Shown: positions 14,815 to 22,752 of the stretch, in pieces
Numbering within the stretch: position 1 is the first letter of the stretch
How the letters are laid out: each line of letters begins with the position of its first letter
Assembly: GCA_021153265.1 (NCBI GenBank)
Contig: JAGKTU010000004.1
Coordinates: forward strand, 1 to 42,622
From: Clostridia bacterium
GTDB taxonomy: Bacteria > Bacillota > Clostridia > Oscillospirales > Oscillospiraceae
DNA: 42,622 nt
Direction of reading: 5' to 3'
Translations under genes and position numbers: made by a program
The notes under the pieces: model-generated
What the model was told of the DNA's origin: nothing
What the model saw: only the letters and a program-made list of their open reading frames with translations
Databases searched by the model: none

Positions 14815-15624
14815 ATGAAAAAGCGGATCACAGTATGCTTGATCTTTGCCTTGGCGTTGGGGCTGTGTGCCTGCGGACAGGAAAGCGCCGGTGGAGACCG
14901 CCTGCACACAAGGCACGACCGTGAGGAATCTGCCAGCGAAAGCACACAGGGAAGTTCGCAGGATGTGCCCCAGAGTACTACCAAAGAATCGATTGACGAC
15001 GAGCCTGAGAAGACCACCACCGAGGCGGCGCAGCCCGATGAGCCGGCACCGGAGGATCCGGGCTACCTGCAGCGCATCGTGCGGCCGGATCAGTCCATCT
15101 ATGCCGGTCCGGGTTATGACTATGGCTTCGTGGGTGTGGTGGAGAAAACGGCTACATACACCATCGTGGAAGAGAAGAAGGACGATGAGGGTAACCTATG
15201 GGGACGGCTGAAGTCCGGCATCGGCTGGGTGGATCTGAATGACGTTCGGAAAAGAAACGAGGCCAGAGAGGTGGTCTCCGGCAACTATGCGGATAACACC
15301 CTGCTGAAGCAGGACAATGTCCATCAGTGCGTGGTGGACGATTCGGAATTTAGGGAATTGCTGGCGTTCCGTTTCTACGAGGATGTGACCAATGTTTGCT
15401 TCAGATGGCTGGATTGGGATGGCGAGACACGTGCAGAGGGTTCAATGATCTTCCATATCCCCGAGGTCAAGGCGGGGGAGGCCTTCGTAGCCGGCGTGGT
15501 GTTCTATGGCGATATGACCATGTTTAGCTTGTCCTGCGTGGACGGCGACGGCGTGACCCACTACTATAGTGTGTCCGTCAGCGGCAGAAACGGCTCGCTG
15601 GTGTTTACCGAGTATCAACCGTAA
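14815..15624 (+). CDS. Lipoprotein with bacterial SH3-like domain
   Basis: A 269-residue protein. The lipobox LCAC gives Cys20 as the lipidated residue. Residues 25-80 are a Ser/Thr/Glu/Pro-rich linker reaching from the membrane. Residues 85-145 resemble an SH3b domain (VRPDQSIYAGPGYDYGFVGVV; WGRLKSGIGWVDLNDV), a fold that often binds peptidoglycan. The last 120 residues look like an all-beta domain of unknown type (FRFYEDVTNVCFRWLDWDGE). It probably acts at the outer face of the membrane. It is a single gene with its own promoter and terminator. Confidence 0.78.
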   Translation: MKKRITVCLIFALALGLCACGQESAGGDRLHTRHDREESASESTQGSSQDVPQSTTKESIDDEPEKTTTEAAQPDEPAPEDPGYLQRIVRPDQSIYAGPGYDYGFVGVVEKTATYTIVEEKKDDEGNLWGRLKSGIGWVDLNDVRKRNEAREVVSGNYADNTLLKQDNVHQCVVDDSEFRELLAFRFYEDVTNVCFRWLDWDGETRAEGSMIFHIPEVKAGEAFVAGVVFYGDMTMFSLSCVDGDGVTHYYSVSVSGRNGSLVFTEYQP

Positions 15625-15626
15625 TT

Positions 15627-15655
15627 AAAATGGAGGGTCTTAGACCCTCCATTTT
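15627..15655. terminator. Bidirectional terminator
   Basis: AAAATGGAGGGTC (15627-15639) pairs with GACCCTCCATTTT (15643-15655). It lies between convergent genes and serves both. Confidence 0.9.
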
Positions 15656-15660
15656 TTGTT

Positions 15661-16056
15661 TCAGTTCTTTTCCAGAGCCTGATTGATCTGCTTTTCGTCG
15701 TTCTTCATCAGGAAGAAGGCGATGATATACACCACGACATAGATTACCGCAAACACAGGAAGGATGCGCAGCAGAGCGGACAGGAAGCTGCTGCCGTAGC
15801 CGCAAATGGCAACGCCGCCTGCAGTGATGGTCATGCAGCCAAGACAGTGGGCGACGATGGCCACGGGGAGAGGCAGATTGCTCTTCAGGTCGAAGAATAC
15901 GCCGGAGAGCAGGCCGTAGAGGGCGGATGCGACCATCCAGACAAGGAACTCCCGGATGACTTCGCTATAGCCGCTCATCAAGGTCATGCACAGAAGGGTG
16001 ATGGGGAAGCCGAAGCCCATACCGATGATGGTGTTGAGCAAATAATTCTTTTTCAT
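15661..16056 (-). CDS. DUF3021 membrane protein
   Basis: A 131-residue protein with four predicted membrane helices (starting near residues 8, 37, 65 and 95), matching the DUF3021 family. The family is typically encoded next to a LytTR-only regulator, as here, and is thought to modulate it. The start has AGGAGG upstream and lies 12 bases after the LytTR stop, so they are co-transcribed. Its direct biochemical role is unknown. Confidence 0.8.
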   Translation of the reverse strand: MKKNYLLNTIIGMGFGFPITLLCMTLMSGYSEVIREFLVWMVASALYGLLSGVFFDLKSNLPLPVAIVAHCLGCMTITAGGVAICGYGSSFLSALLRILPVFAVIYVVVYIIAFFLMKNDEKQINQALEKN

Positions 16057-16068
16057 AATAATATCCTC

Positions 16069-16503
16069 CTAAATTCGGTCTTTAAATTCTTTGAAATACT
16101 TACGGGAAATGGTGAGAATGTCTTTTCTGGTTTTCAGCTTGATCAGATAGTTGCCGCTGAATTCCGCCTGAATGCACTTGACATGGGAAATGTTGACCAG
16201 AGTGCTTTTGTTGATCTGGGCAAAGGTGTAAGCCGCGAGCTGCTCTTTCAGCTCATAAAGTTTTTGCTTGGCCTCGTAGGTTTGGTTCTGGGTGAAGACG
16301 GTGACATGGCTGCCGCCGGTCTCCAGAAAAACGATATCGGAAATGTCCACGATGTACTGCTCATCTTCCTTATACAGCACCAGTTTGCCGCTGTTTCTGC
16401 CCCGGAGCAGCTGCAGCAGCGAGATGACCTCGTCGCTGGTGGCATCGCCACGGATGATGACTTCCGTTTCCGGTAAATGGGCGGATTCCAATGTGATCTT
16501 CAA
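16069..16503 (-). CDS. LytTR-domain transcriptional regulator
   Basis: A 144-residue protein made mainly of a LytTR DNA-binding domain (about residues 50-140: LVLYKEDEQYIVDISDIVFL, then the recognition part AQINKSTLVNISHVKCIQ and ISRKYFKEF). There is no receiver domain, as in LytTR/DUF3021 pairs. The likely start is a TTG at 16503: AAGGGG lies 9 bases before it, and the N terminus then reads LKITLESAHLPETEV, as usual for the family. Longer upstream frames run through the promoter at 16547-16575 and are rejected. LytTR proteins bind direct repeats, often autoregulating. Confidence 0.82.
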   Translation of the reverse strand: MKITLESAHLPETEVIIRGDATSDEVISLLQLLRGRNSGKLVLYKEDEQYIVDISDIVFLETGGSHVTVFTQNQTYEAKQKLYELKEQLAAYTFAQINKSTLVNISHVKCIQAEFSGNYLIKLKTRKDILTISRKYFKEFKDRI

Positions 16504-16546
16504 GCGATCAACCCCTTTCAATGTGGTGTCCTTAAGAACTGGCGTT

Positions 16547-16575
16547 ATTATACAATGGAAAAATGGGTTTGTCAC
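16547..16575 (-). promoter_or_regulatory. Promoter of the LytTR-DUF3021 operon
   Basis: On the minus strand, GTGACA (16570-16575) and TATAAT (16547-16552) are 17 bases apart, giving a leader of roughly 37 bases before the TTG start. Confidence 0.75.
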
Positions 16576-16640
16576 AGCTTTTTCGGTGTCCGGTACTTTT
16601 TCGGCATCAAGCGGTGGAAAATCAGAGGTGAAATGCAAAA

Positions 16641-16665
16641 ACCCTGTCCACAATGCGGACAGGGT
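16641..16665 (-). terminator. Terminator after the membrane-protein gene
   Basis: ACCCTGTCC (16641-16649) pairs with GGACAGGGT (16657-16665). On the minus strand the stem is followed by TTTTTGC. Confidence 0.8.
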
Positions 16666-16688
16666 GGCGGTTTGATCATAACGGTTGA

Positions 16689-17234
16689 TTACATTCCGAA
16701 ATTCTCCCACAAGTCAACCAATCCGATGAAATAGATTTGGGACAGGGAAATCTCGCTCCCATCGTGAAGGGTCAGCACCAGATGGTATCCGAAGCTGCGT
16801 GAAGGAGCATCCCAGCGGGCATTTCGAATTTGGCTTAAGTAAATTTCGCGATTGCGGAAGCAGCTTTTATACGACAGTCGATTCGATTCGTATTCTAACC
16901 GGGTGCTCAAGATCTGCACCATATACATACCGTGGGCAATGGAAAGCAGGACGAATACAAAAGCAAAGGTGGTGAAATGGTTGAGTATGGCAAGGCAGGC
17001 CATTGTGACAAAACAAAGTTCGTTCCACAAGCTAAATGCAATCCCGAACGGACGGGGTTTTACCAACCCTGTAAGTGTATCGTTATTTCTCAGCCTGCGA
17101 AAAAGCGCTGGGCCAAATAATCCTTCAATAATTCCCATGACTACCAAAGCATAGAAAAAACAGAGAAACAGATCGAGATTTTCACTACCACGAACTTGAG
17201 ATGCCGCAATTGTAACTCCAAAAAGCTGAGACAT
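16689..17234 (-). CDS. Membrane protein with C-terminal PH-like domain, paralogue 1
   Basis: A 181-residue protein with membrane helices near residues 22-42 and a hairpin near 72-110, followed by a 65-residue beta-rich domain (SYKSCFRNREIYLSQIRNAR; HLVLTLHDGSEISLSQIYFIGL) that resembles a bacterial PH domain. The domain should face the cytoplasm. The neighbouring gene upstream encodes the same layout with the matching ending SADFIGL / QIYFIGL. The function is unknown. Codons are more AT-rich than housekeeping genes here. A terminator follows. Confidence 0.6.
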   Translation of the reverse strand: MSQLFGVTIAASQVRGSENLDLFLCFFYALVVMGIIEGLFGPALFRRLRNNDTLTGLVKPRPFGIAFSLWNELCFVTMACLAILNHFTTFAFVFVLLSIAHGMYMVQILSTRLEYESNRLSYKSCFRNREIYLSQIRNARWDAPSRSFGYHLVLTLHDGSEISLSQIYFIGLVDLWENFGM

Positions 17235-17285
17235 ACGCGCTATTCGCCCTCCTTTTTGAATGAATCAACAGCTACCGGCAGAGTA

Positions 17286-17840
17286 CTATCGCTTGTACAT
17301 TCCTAAATCGTATATCGATTTTAGTTTTGTCAACCCAATAAAGTCGGCAGATGAAAGCTGTATTTTTGCACCGGAACGGACATAAATCACCAGAGTATAT
17401 GCGATTTGACCAGGATGTGTTTCCCAACACATTTTCGTGATATCAGTAAAGGGAATCTGCAAGGAAGTTTTATGGGAGCGAATTCGGATGTGCCGGTAGG
17501 TATAGTCAAGGCGCACACAGTAGGTGCTTACTTTGATCCATGCATAACCAAGCAGGGCAAAGGCGAAGATAATTGCCATATCCCATATTCCATAACATAA
17601 GAAATACACAACGGCAAAAATCATGAGAAGTGCCGTAATGGAAGTTCGTACGATTCCGTATGCCCTGATCTGAATCCTTTTTTGATCGTAGGTATCCTTG
17701 CGGAGCAGTTGGTTTGCCAGTCTTTCGCCCCAAATAAACAATAGCCCCACACAGATAAATAAAATAGGCACCACAACTGCGCACAGTTGATTAACCACAG
17801 CATCTCGATTTATGGAGGTATTATTGTCAAAGATATGCAT
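17286..17840 (-). CDS. Membrane protein with C-terminal PH-like domain, paralogue 2
   Basis: A 184-residue protein beginning at the ATG at 17840, which has GGAG 8 bases upstream; an earlier ATG at 17891 has none. Membrane helices lie near residues 22-42 and in a hairpin about 72-108, then a PH-like domain (RIRSHKTSLQIPFTDITKMC; AYTLVIYVRSGAKIQLSSAD). It is a diverged paralogue of the next gene downstream on the same strand, 51 bases away, which suggests a heteromeric pair or simple duplication. It follows trmH by 72 bases with no clear terminator between. Confidence 0.6.
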   Translation of the reverse strand: MHIFDNNTSINRDAVVNQLCAVVVPILFICVGLLFIWGERLANQLLRKDTYDQKRIQIRAYGIVRTSITALLMIFAVVYFLCYGIWDMAIIFAFALLGYAWIKVSTYCVRLDYTYRHIRIRSHKTSLQIPFTDITKMCWETHPGQIAYTLVIYVRSGAKIQLSSADFIGLTKLKSIYDLGMYKR

Positions 17841-17912
17841 GCGACCAGCTCCATTTCCATGTGCGTTAAGAGACAAGCCCAAAATGGCCATGATGAAAAT
17901 GTCGGGTGCTTT

Positions 17913-18719
17913 TTATCGGCTTCGCAGTTCCCAGAAGGCCACCGCGCTGGCGGCGGCGACGTTCAGAGAGTCCACCCCGTGGTACATGGGGATCTTCACG
18001 GTGTAGTCGCTGGCGGAGATGGTGGTCTCCGTCAGACCGTCACCCTCAGAGCCTAAAATCACAGCCAGATGCTCCTCCTGCCGCAGCCGGGGGTCGTCGA
18101 TGGACAAAGTATCGTCTTTCAGCGCAAGAGATGCGGTCTTGTAGCCTGCGTTTTTCAGATCTTCCATCCAGCTTTCGCCAAGGTAAGTCCAAGGAACTTG
18201 GAATACCGTACCCATGCTGACCCGGCAGCTTCGCCGGTACAGGGGGTTGGAACAGTCGGGGGTCAGCAGCACCGCGTCCATGCCCAGCGCTGCGGCGGAG
18301 CGGAAGATGGCACCCACATTGGTGGGATTCTGGACGTTTTCCAGCACGGCAACCCGGCGCGTGCCGGCGAGGACTTCTTCCAGAGTCTTCAGCCGGGGGC
18401 GGCGCATGGCGCAGAGCATGCCCCGGGTCAGCTGGAAGCCTGTCAGCTGGGTCAGCACGTCCAGCGGCGCGGTGAAAACCGGCACATCGCCGCAGCGGAG
18501 GATGGCCTCCTCGGCTTCTGCGTTGACGTGACCCCGCTCCACCAGCAGAGAGACCGGCTCGCAGCCGGCATCCAGCGCCCGCATGATGACCTTGGGGCTT
18601 TCGGCGATGAACATGCCCTTCTTGGGCTCAAAGCGGTTTAAGAGCTGAGCTTCCGTCAGCCGGGCATAGATGTCCAGCGCAGGGTCGGAAAAATCGGTGA
18701 TCTGGGTGTATTGAATCAT
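17913..18719 (-). CDS. TrmH/SpoU-family RNA 2'-O-ribose methyltransferase
   Basis: A 268-residue SPOUT enzyme. The N-terminal 110 residues form the substrate-binding L30e-like domain. The SPOUT core has the three family motifs: ENVQNPTNVGAIFRSAAALG, LGSEGDGL and IPMYHGVDSLNVAAASAVAF, which build the trefoil knot and SAM site. It methylates rRNA or tRNA ribose; the exact target is not predictable. It is the third gene of an alr-capA-trmH unit, starting 18 bases after capA. Confidence 0.9.
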   Translation of the reverse strand: MIQYTQITDFSDPALDIYARLTEAQLLNRFEPKKGMFIAESPKVIMRALDAGCEPVSLLVERGHVNAEAEEAILRCGDVPVFTAPLDVLTQLTGFQLTRGMLCAMRRPRLKTLEEVLAGTRRVAVLENVQNPTNVGAIFRSAAALGMDAVLLTPDCSNPLYRRSCRVSMGTVFQVPWTYLGESWMEDLKNAGYKTASLALKDDTLSIDDPRLRQEEHLAVILGSEGDGLTETTISASDYTVKIPMYHGVDSLNVAAASAVAFWELRSR

Positions 18720-18737
18720 GTTTTTTCTGCCTTTTCT

Positions 18738-20105
18738 TTAGTGTCCGGATTCCAATGCGGTCTGCTTTGCGGCGTCGGCGGAAGCGTAGTAGGTCTGGGC
18801 CTTTTCCATACCCTCGCCGATGATCGCCATGGTGCGGCCATAGGAGTCCTTGCAGGCGGTGTAAGCGCCGTTGGTAAGGCTGAACTGGGTTTGCCAGTTG
18901 TCCATTTCGCTTTCCACAAGGGGAATGATGATATACTGCCGGGGACTGCTGGTCAGATTGAGCCAGGTGGGGATAGCGGAGGTGCTTTGGACAGCCACCG
19001 TGCCGTCGGAATACTTGGCGAAGGTGAAAGTGAAGAGAATGCCGTCTTCCGTGTGGGCGGTGGAACACTCTTTCAGCTTGCCTAAGCGCTGATTGGACAG
19101 GGCGTTGCCGGTGGAGTAGATGCACAGGGTGGTGCGGCTGGGATCCGTGGTGCTGGTCAGCAGATCAACAGGCTGGAGCACATGGGGATGACCGCCTACG
19201 ATGACGTCCACGCCCATGTCGCACAGGGTCTGGGCGATGGTGCGCTGCTGCTCGTTGGGATTGCGGAAATACTCCCAGCCCCAGTGCAGGAATACTACGA
19301 TGGCTTCCGCACCCTGCGTCCGCATACCGTCCATCTGCCCCTGCAAACGGGTATAGAAAGCATCCAGATTGGTGTAGTCAAAGGAGTTGATCATACCGGC
19401 GGCCTGCGCGGAGCAGGGGTTGCCGTTGATATTGACCGTATTCGGATCACCGTCGTCACCTTCGTAGGTGAAAGCGGTCATACCGATTTTGATGCCGTTG
19501 ATCTCCACAACGGCATAGTCCGGGTCTTCCGGGGTGTGCCGGGTACCGAGGCTGGCAATGCCGGTTTCCGTCAGCACATCCAGTGTCCGGTTCAGTCCCA
19601 CCACCTTGGTGTCATGGCAGTGGTTGTTGGCGGTCAGCAGCATATCAAAGCCCACGGCAAAGGTGTCAAAGGCAATATTGTCCGGGCAGTTGAAGTTCGG
19701 CCAGCCCTGATACTTGTAGCCGTTGTCCGTGCCGCAGAGGGTGGTCTCCAGATTGGCGACGGCGTAGTCGGCAGACTGGACATAAGGCTCAATATAGCGG
19801 AAAATGGGCTTAAAATTCCAGCTCTTTCCCTCTTTGGCACTGTTGATCACGGGAATGTGCATCAGCAGGTCGCCGGTGACGGTAATGGTGGCGGTGCTGC
19901 TCACCGGAGGAACCGGCTCCGTGGGAGGCTCGGTGGGTTCCGGCTCGGTTTCGGTGGGTTCGGGCAGGGTGGTGGGCTGCGTGGTGACACTTTGGACTTC
20001 TTCGACAGGCTCGAACGTAACGACACAGCCTGTCAGCAGCCCGGCAATGAGGGAAACAACCAACAAAAATGCCGGCAAGCGCCGCTTATCTCTGTCTGTG
20101 CGCAT
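18738..20105 (-). CDS. CapA/PgsA-type metallophosphatase-fold lipoprotein
   Basis: A 455-residue protein. The start at 20105 has AAGGAGG upstream. The lipobox LTGC gives Cys27; a Thr/Pro/Glu-rich linker (about 40-70) leads to a CapA domain with the metal-ligand motifs GDLLMH, ADYAVANLETT, LLTANNHCHD, FLHWGWEY and GGHPHVLQP. CapA-type proteins take part in poly-gamma-glutamate or capsule assembly, but no capBC genes are present, so it may act on another envelope substrate. It sits between alr and trmH, 29 bases after alr. Confidence 0.87.
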   Translation of the reverse strand: MRTDRDKRRLPAFLLVVSLIAGLLTGCVVTFEPVEEVQSVTTQPTTLPEPTETEPEPTEPPTEPVPPVSSTATITVTGDLLMHIPVINSAKEGKSWNFKPIFRYIEPYVQSADYAVANLETTLCGTDNGYKYQGWPNFNCPDNIAFDTFAVGFDMLLTANNHCHDTKVVGLNRTLDVLTETGIASLGTRHTPEDPDYAVVEINGIKIGMTAFTYEGDDGDPNTVNINGNPCSAQAAGMINSFDYTNLDAFYTRLQGQMDGMRTQGAEAIVVFLHWGWEYFRNPNEQQRTIAQTLCDMGVDVIVGGHPHVLQPVDLLTSTTDPSRTTLCIYSTGNALSNQRLGKLKECSTAHTEDGILFTFTFAKYSDGTVAVQSTSAIPTWLNLTSSPRQYIIIPLVESEMDNWQTQFSLTNGAYTACKDSYGRTMAIIGEGMEKAQTYYASADAAKQTALESGH

Positions 20106-20134
20106 ATATGCCTCCTTGTTTAATCTTTCAGAGG

Positions 20135-21304
20135 TTAGCCGTCCAAAAGATAGTGGACGGAGTGGATGGTTTTGCCGTTGCGGCAATAAAGCCTCGGGAC
20201 ACGGCGGCTGATTCCGCAGACGAATTCGTAGTTAAAGCTGTCCGCGGCAGCGGAAATGGTCTCCATGGTGATCTGCTCGTCGTCGAATTTGCCCACCAGA
20301 ACAACCCGATCGTTGCACTTAACATCGGGGATGTCCGTCACGTCCACCATCATCTGGTCCATGCAGATGCGGCCGAGGATGGGGGCTTTTTTGCCGTGGA
20401 TGAGGACGTAGAACTTGCCGGAGAGATTGCGGCGATAGCCGTCGGCGTAGCCAACGGGAATGGTTGCGACAACGGTGGGCTTGGTGGTGACGTAAGTACC
20501 GCCGTAGCTGATTTCCCTTCCGGCGGGCAGAGTCTTCACATGGGTGACACGGCTGAGCCACTGCAGGGCAGGCTCCAGGGGCAGCAGTTCCGGGGCAACT
20601 TCTTGGCTGGGATACATGCCGTAGGTGACGATGCCGGAGCGGACCATCTCATAGTGATGGGGGAAATTCATAAGGCCTGCGGAATTGTCCAGATGGCGGA
20701 TGGGGATGATGAGTCCGCGATCTTTCAGCATGTCAACAAACTGATCAAACAGCACCGCCTGAGCCTTGGCTTTGCTGAGGTCGGCGCAGTCTGCCGTGGC
20801 GAAGTGGCTGAAGATGCCCTCGGGGGTCAGTCCGGGCAGATTTGCGATTTGGCGGCAAATGTCTGCATCTTCCTCGGTGACCTGAAAACCGATACGGCTC
20901 ATGCCGGTGTCCACAGCGAAGTGGAAGGGGGCATCCATGCCTACTTCCTGCGCGGCGGCGGACAGGGCTTTGGCATCTTCCAAATGGAAAATAGTGGGGC
21001 GGATACCCTCCCGGATGCAGGTGGGGAAGGCGGCGACTGGGGTTTGGCCCAGAATGAGGATGGGCGTGGTCAAACCTGCTTGCCGCAGCTCCAACGCCTC
21101 ATGGATGGAGGACACGCCGAAAAAGGCACATTTATCCTGTAAAAGACGAGCCACCTGAATGGCACCGTGGCCGTAGGCGTCGGCTTTCACCACCGCCATC
21201 ACCGGCACACCGGCCTTTTCCCGGACGGCGTCAAAGTTGCGTTCTATGATATCCAGATCGATCTTGACCCGGGTGTTGTCGAAATTCAAAATCATCAACT
21301 CCAC
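20135..21304 (-). CDS. alr: Alanine racemase
   Basis: A 389-residue PLP enzyme making D-alanine for peptidoglycan. The PLP lysine is in AVVKADAYGHG (about residue 40), and the second catalytic base, a tyrosine, is in AGREISYGGTYVT. DTGMSRIGF and GRICMDQMMVDV are also diagnostic. The start is uncertain: a GTG at 21304 and an ATG at 21295 are both in frame and neither has a well-spaced Shine-Dalgarno site. It is first in the minus-strand unit with capA and trmH, consistent with envelope work. Confidence 0.93.
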   Translation of the reverse strand: MELMILNFDNTRVKIDLDIIERNFDAVREKAGVPVMAVVKADAYGHGAIQVARLLQDKCAFFGVSSIHEALELRQAGLTTPILILGQTPVAAFPTCIREGIRPTIFHLEDAKALSAAAQEVGMDAPFHFAVDTGMSRIGFQVTEEDADICRQIANLPGLTPEGIFSHFATADCADLSKAKAQAVLFDQFVDMLKDRGLIIPIRHLDNSAGLMNFPHHYEMVRSGIVTYGMYPSQEVAPELLPLEPALQWLSRVTHVKTLPAGREISYGGTYVTTKPTVVATIPVGYADGYRRNLSGKFYVLIHGKKAPILGRICMDQMMVDVTDIPDVKCNDRVVLVGKFDDEQITMETISAAADSFNYEFVCGISRRVPRLYCRNGKTIHSVHYLLDG

Positions 21305-21359
21305 ATGGCTATAGTTACACTCATTCTATCACGGAAAAGGGGAAAAGTAAAGGCGGCGA

Positions 21360-21388
21360 TTGACTTTGCACCCCCGGCATGGTATAAG
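21360..21388 (+). promoter_or_regulatory. Promoter of tcdA
   Basis: TTGACT (21360-21365) and TATAAG (21383-21388), 17-base spacer, 30 bases before the ATG at 21419. Confidence 0.7.
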
Positions 21389-21418
21389 AAAATCAGTTGA
21401 ATTTCGGAGGAATAAGCT

Positions 21419-22138
21419 ATGCGTGAAGAATTTTCCCGAACTGCCTTTCTGCTGGGCGAAGATGCCATGGAGCGGCTTTCCAAGGCGAGAGTGGCCGTAT
21501 TTGGCCTTGGCGGCGTGGGCGGCTATGTGGTGGAGGCTTTGGCAAGAGGTGGCATCGGTGCGCTGGATCTGATCGACAATGATACTGTCAGTGTTTCCAA
21601 CATCAACCGCCAGATTCTCGCCACCCGGGCAACCGTGGGCAGCCCTAAAGTGGAGGCGGCGAAGCAACGGCTGCTGCTGATTAACCCGGAGTTGGAGATC
21701 CGTACGTTCCAGACCTTCTACACCCCGGCTACGGCAGGGGAATTTGATTTTTCCCAATACGACTATATTGTGGACGCCATCGACACCGTCACCGGCAAGT
21801 TGGAGCTGATCAGCAGAGCCTTTGCGGTGAATACCCCGGTGATCAGCTGTATGGGTACGGGAAATAAGCTGGATGCTTCCGCCTTTGAGGTGGAGGACAT
21901 CTCCAAAACCACCATGTGTCCCCTTGCCCGGATCATGCGTAAGGAGCTGAGTAAGCGGGGTATCAAACACATGAAGGTGGTCTACTCCAAAGAGGAAGCA
22001 TTGAGTCCTACCGGCTGGGAGGAGGAAGCTGCCGCCATCGGCAAGCGGCAGATCCCCGGCAGTGTGTCCTTTGTTCCCGGCGCGGCAGGACTGATTCTGG
22101 CAGGCGAGGTCATCAAGGATATTGCTTTCGGAAAATAA
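21419..22138 (+). CDS. tcdA: tRNA threonylcarbamoyladenosine dehydratase
   Basis: A 239-residue E1-like enzyme that cyclises t6A37 to ct6A in ANN-decoding tRNAs using ATP. The nucleotide-binding loop VFGLGGVGGYVVEALARGG, DLIDNDTVSVSNINRQ, DAIDTVTGKLELI and MGTGNKLD are the family signature. Length and the C-terminal SVSFVPGAAGLILAGEVI fit YgdL/TcdA rather than MoeB or ThiF, which carry a CxxC zinc pair. CGGAGG precedes the ATG. The next gene, queH, is also for tRNA modification. Confidence 0.9.
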   Translation: MREEFSRTAFLLGEDAMERLSKARVAVFGLGGVGGYVVEALARGGIGALDLIDNDTVSVSNINRQILATRATVGSPKVEAAKQRLLLINPELEIRTFQTFYTPATAGEFDFSQYDYIVDAIDTVTGKLELISRAFAVNTPVISCMGTGNKLDASAFEVEDISKTTMCPLARIMRKELSKRGIKHMKVVYSKEEALSPTGWEEEAAAIGKRQIPGSVSFVPGAAGLILAGEVIKDIAFGK

Positions 22139-22167
22139 TTGCAAAACATCCCGAAATGTGCTATCAT
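22139..22167 (+). promoter_or_regulatory. Promoter of queH operon
   Basis: TTGCAA (22139-22144) and TATCAT (22162-22167), 17-base spacer. The -35 begins right after the tcdA stop. Confidence 0.65.
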
Positions 22168-22198
22168 ATAGGGTAGTTTTTGATTATTTGGAGGAACT

Positions 22199-22744
22199 AT
22201 GAAGACCCTGCTCCATATTTGCTGCGCGCCCTGCGCCAACCAACCCATTGAAGTGCTGCGAACCGATGGCTTTGAGGTCACCGGCTTCTGGTATAACCCC
22301 AATATCCACCCCTTCACCGAGTACCGCGCCCGGCGCAACTGCCTTCGGGAGTATGCCCAGACCATTGAGCTGCCCGTCATCGAGCGAAACGATTACGGCC
22401 TGCGGCCTTTCGTCCGGGAGGTGGCGGCGGATATTGCCGGCCGGTGCGTCAAGTGCTACGAGATGCGTCTATATGAAACTGCACGGCAGGCGGCAGAAGG
22501 CGGCTTCGACAGCTTTACGTCCAGCTTGTTCATCTCACCTTATCAGAATCACGAGCTGATGCGGGAGGTCGCCCAGCGGGCGGCCCACGAGTACGGTGTG
22601 GAGTTCCTCTACCGGGATTTCAGACCCTATTTCCGGGATGGACAGACCTTTGCCCGGGAGCATGATTTCTACATCCAGAAGTATTGCGGCTGCGTCTTCT
22701 CGGAAGAAGAGCGGTATCTGAAGAAAAATAAGATCATCCCCTAG
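22199..22744 (+). CDS. queH: Epoxyqueuosine reductase QueH
   Basis: A 181-residue enzyme (DUF208) that performs the last step of tRNA queuosine synthesis, the same step as QueG. It binds a 4Fe-4S cluster plus a nearby iron; conserved cysteines are seen in HICCAPCANQ (9, 10, 13), GRCVKCYEMR and YCGCVFSEEE. The aromatic-rich YNPNIHPFTEY is also typical. Other queuosine genes are not in the window. It is followed eight bases later by the RlmL-type gene, whose Shine-Dalgarno overlaps this stop. Confidence 0.93.
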   Translation: MKTLLHICCAPCANQPIEVLRTDGFEVTGFWYNPNIHPFTEYRARRNCLREYAQTIELPVIERNDYGLRPFVREVAADIAGRCVKCYEMRLYETARQAAEGGFDSFTSSLFISPYQNHELMREVAQRAAHEYGVEFLYRDFRPYFRDGQTFAREHDFYIQKYCGCVFSEEERYLKKNKIIP

Positions 22745-22752
22745 GAGGAATT

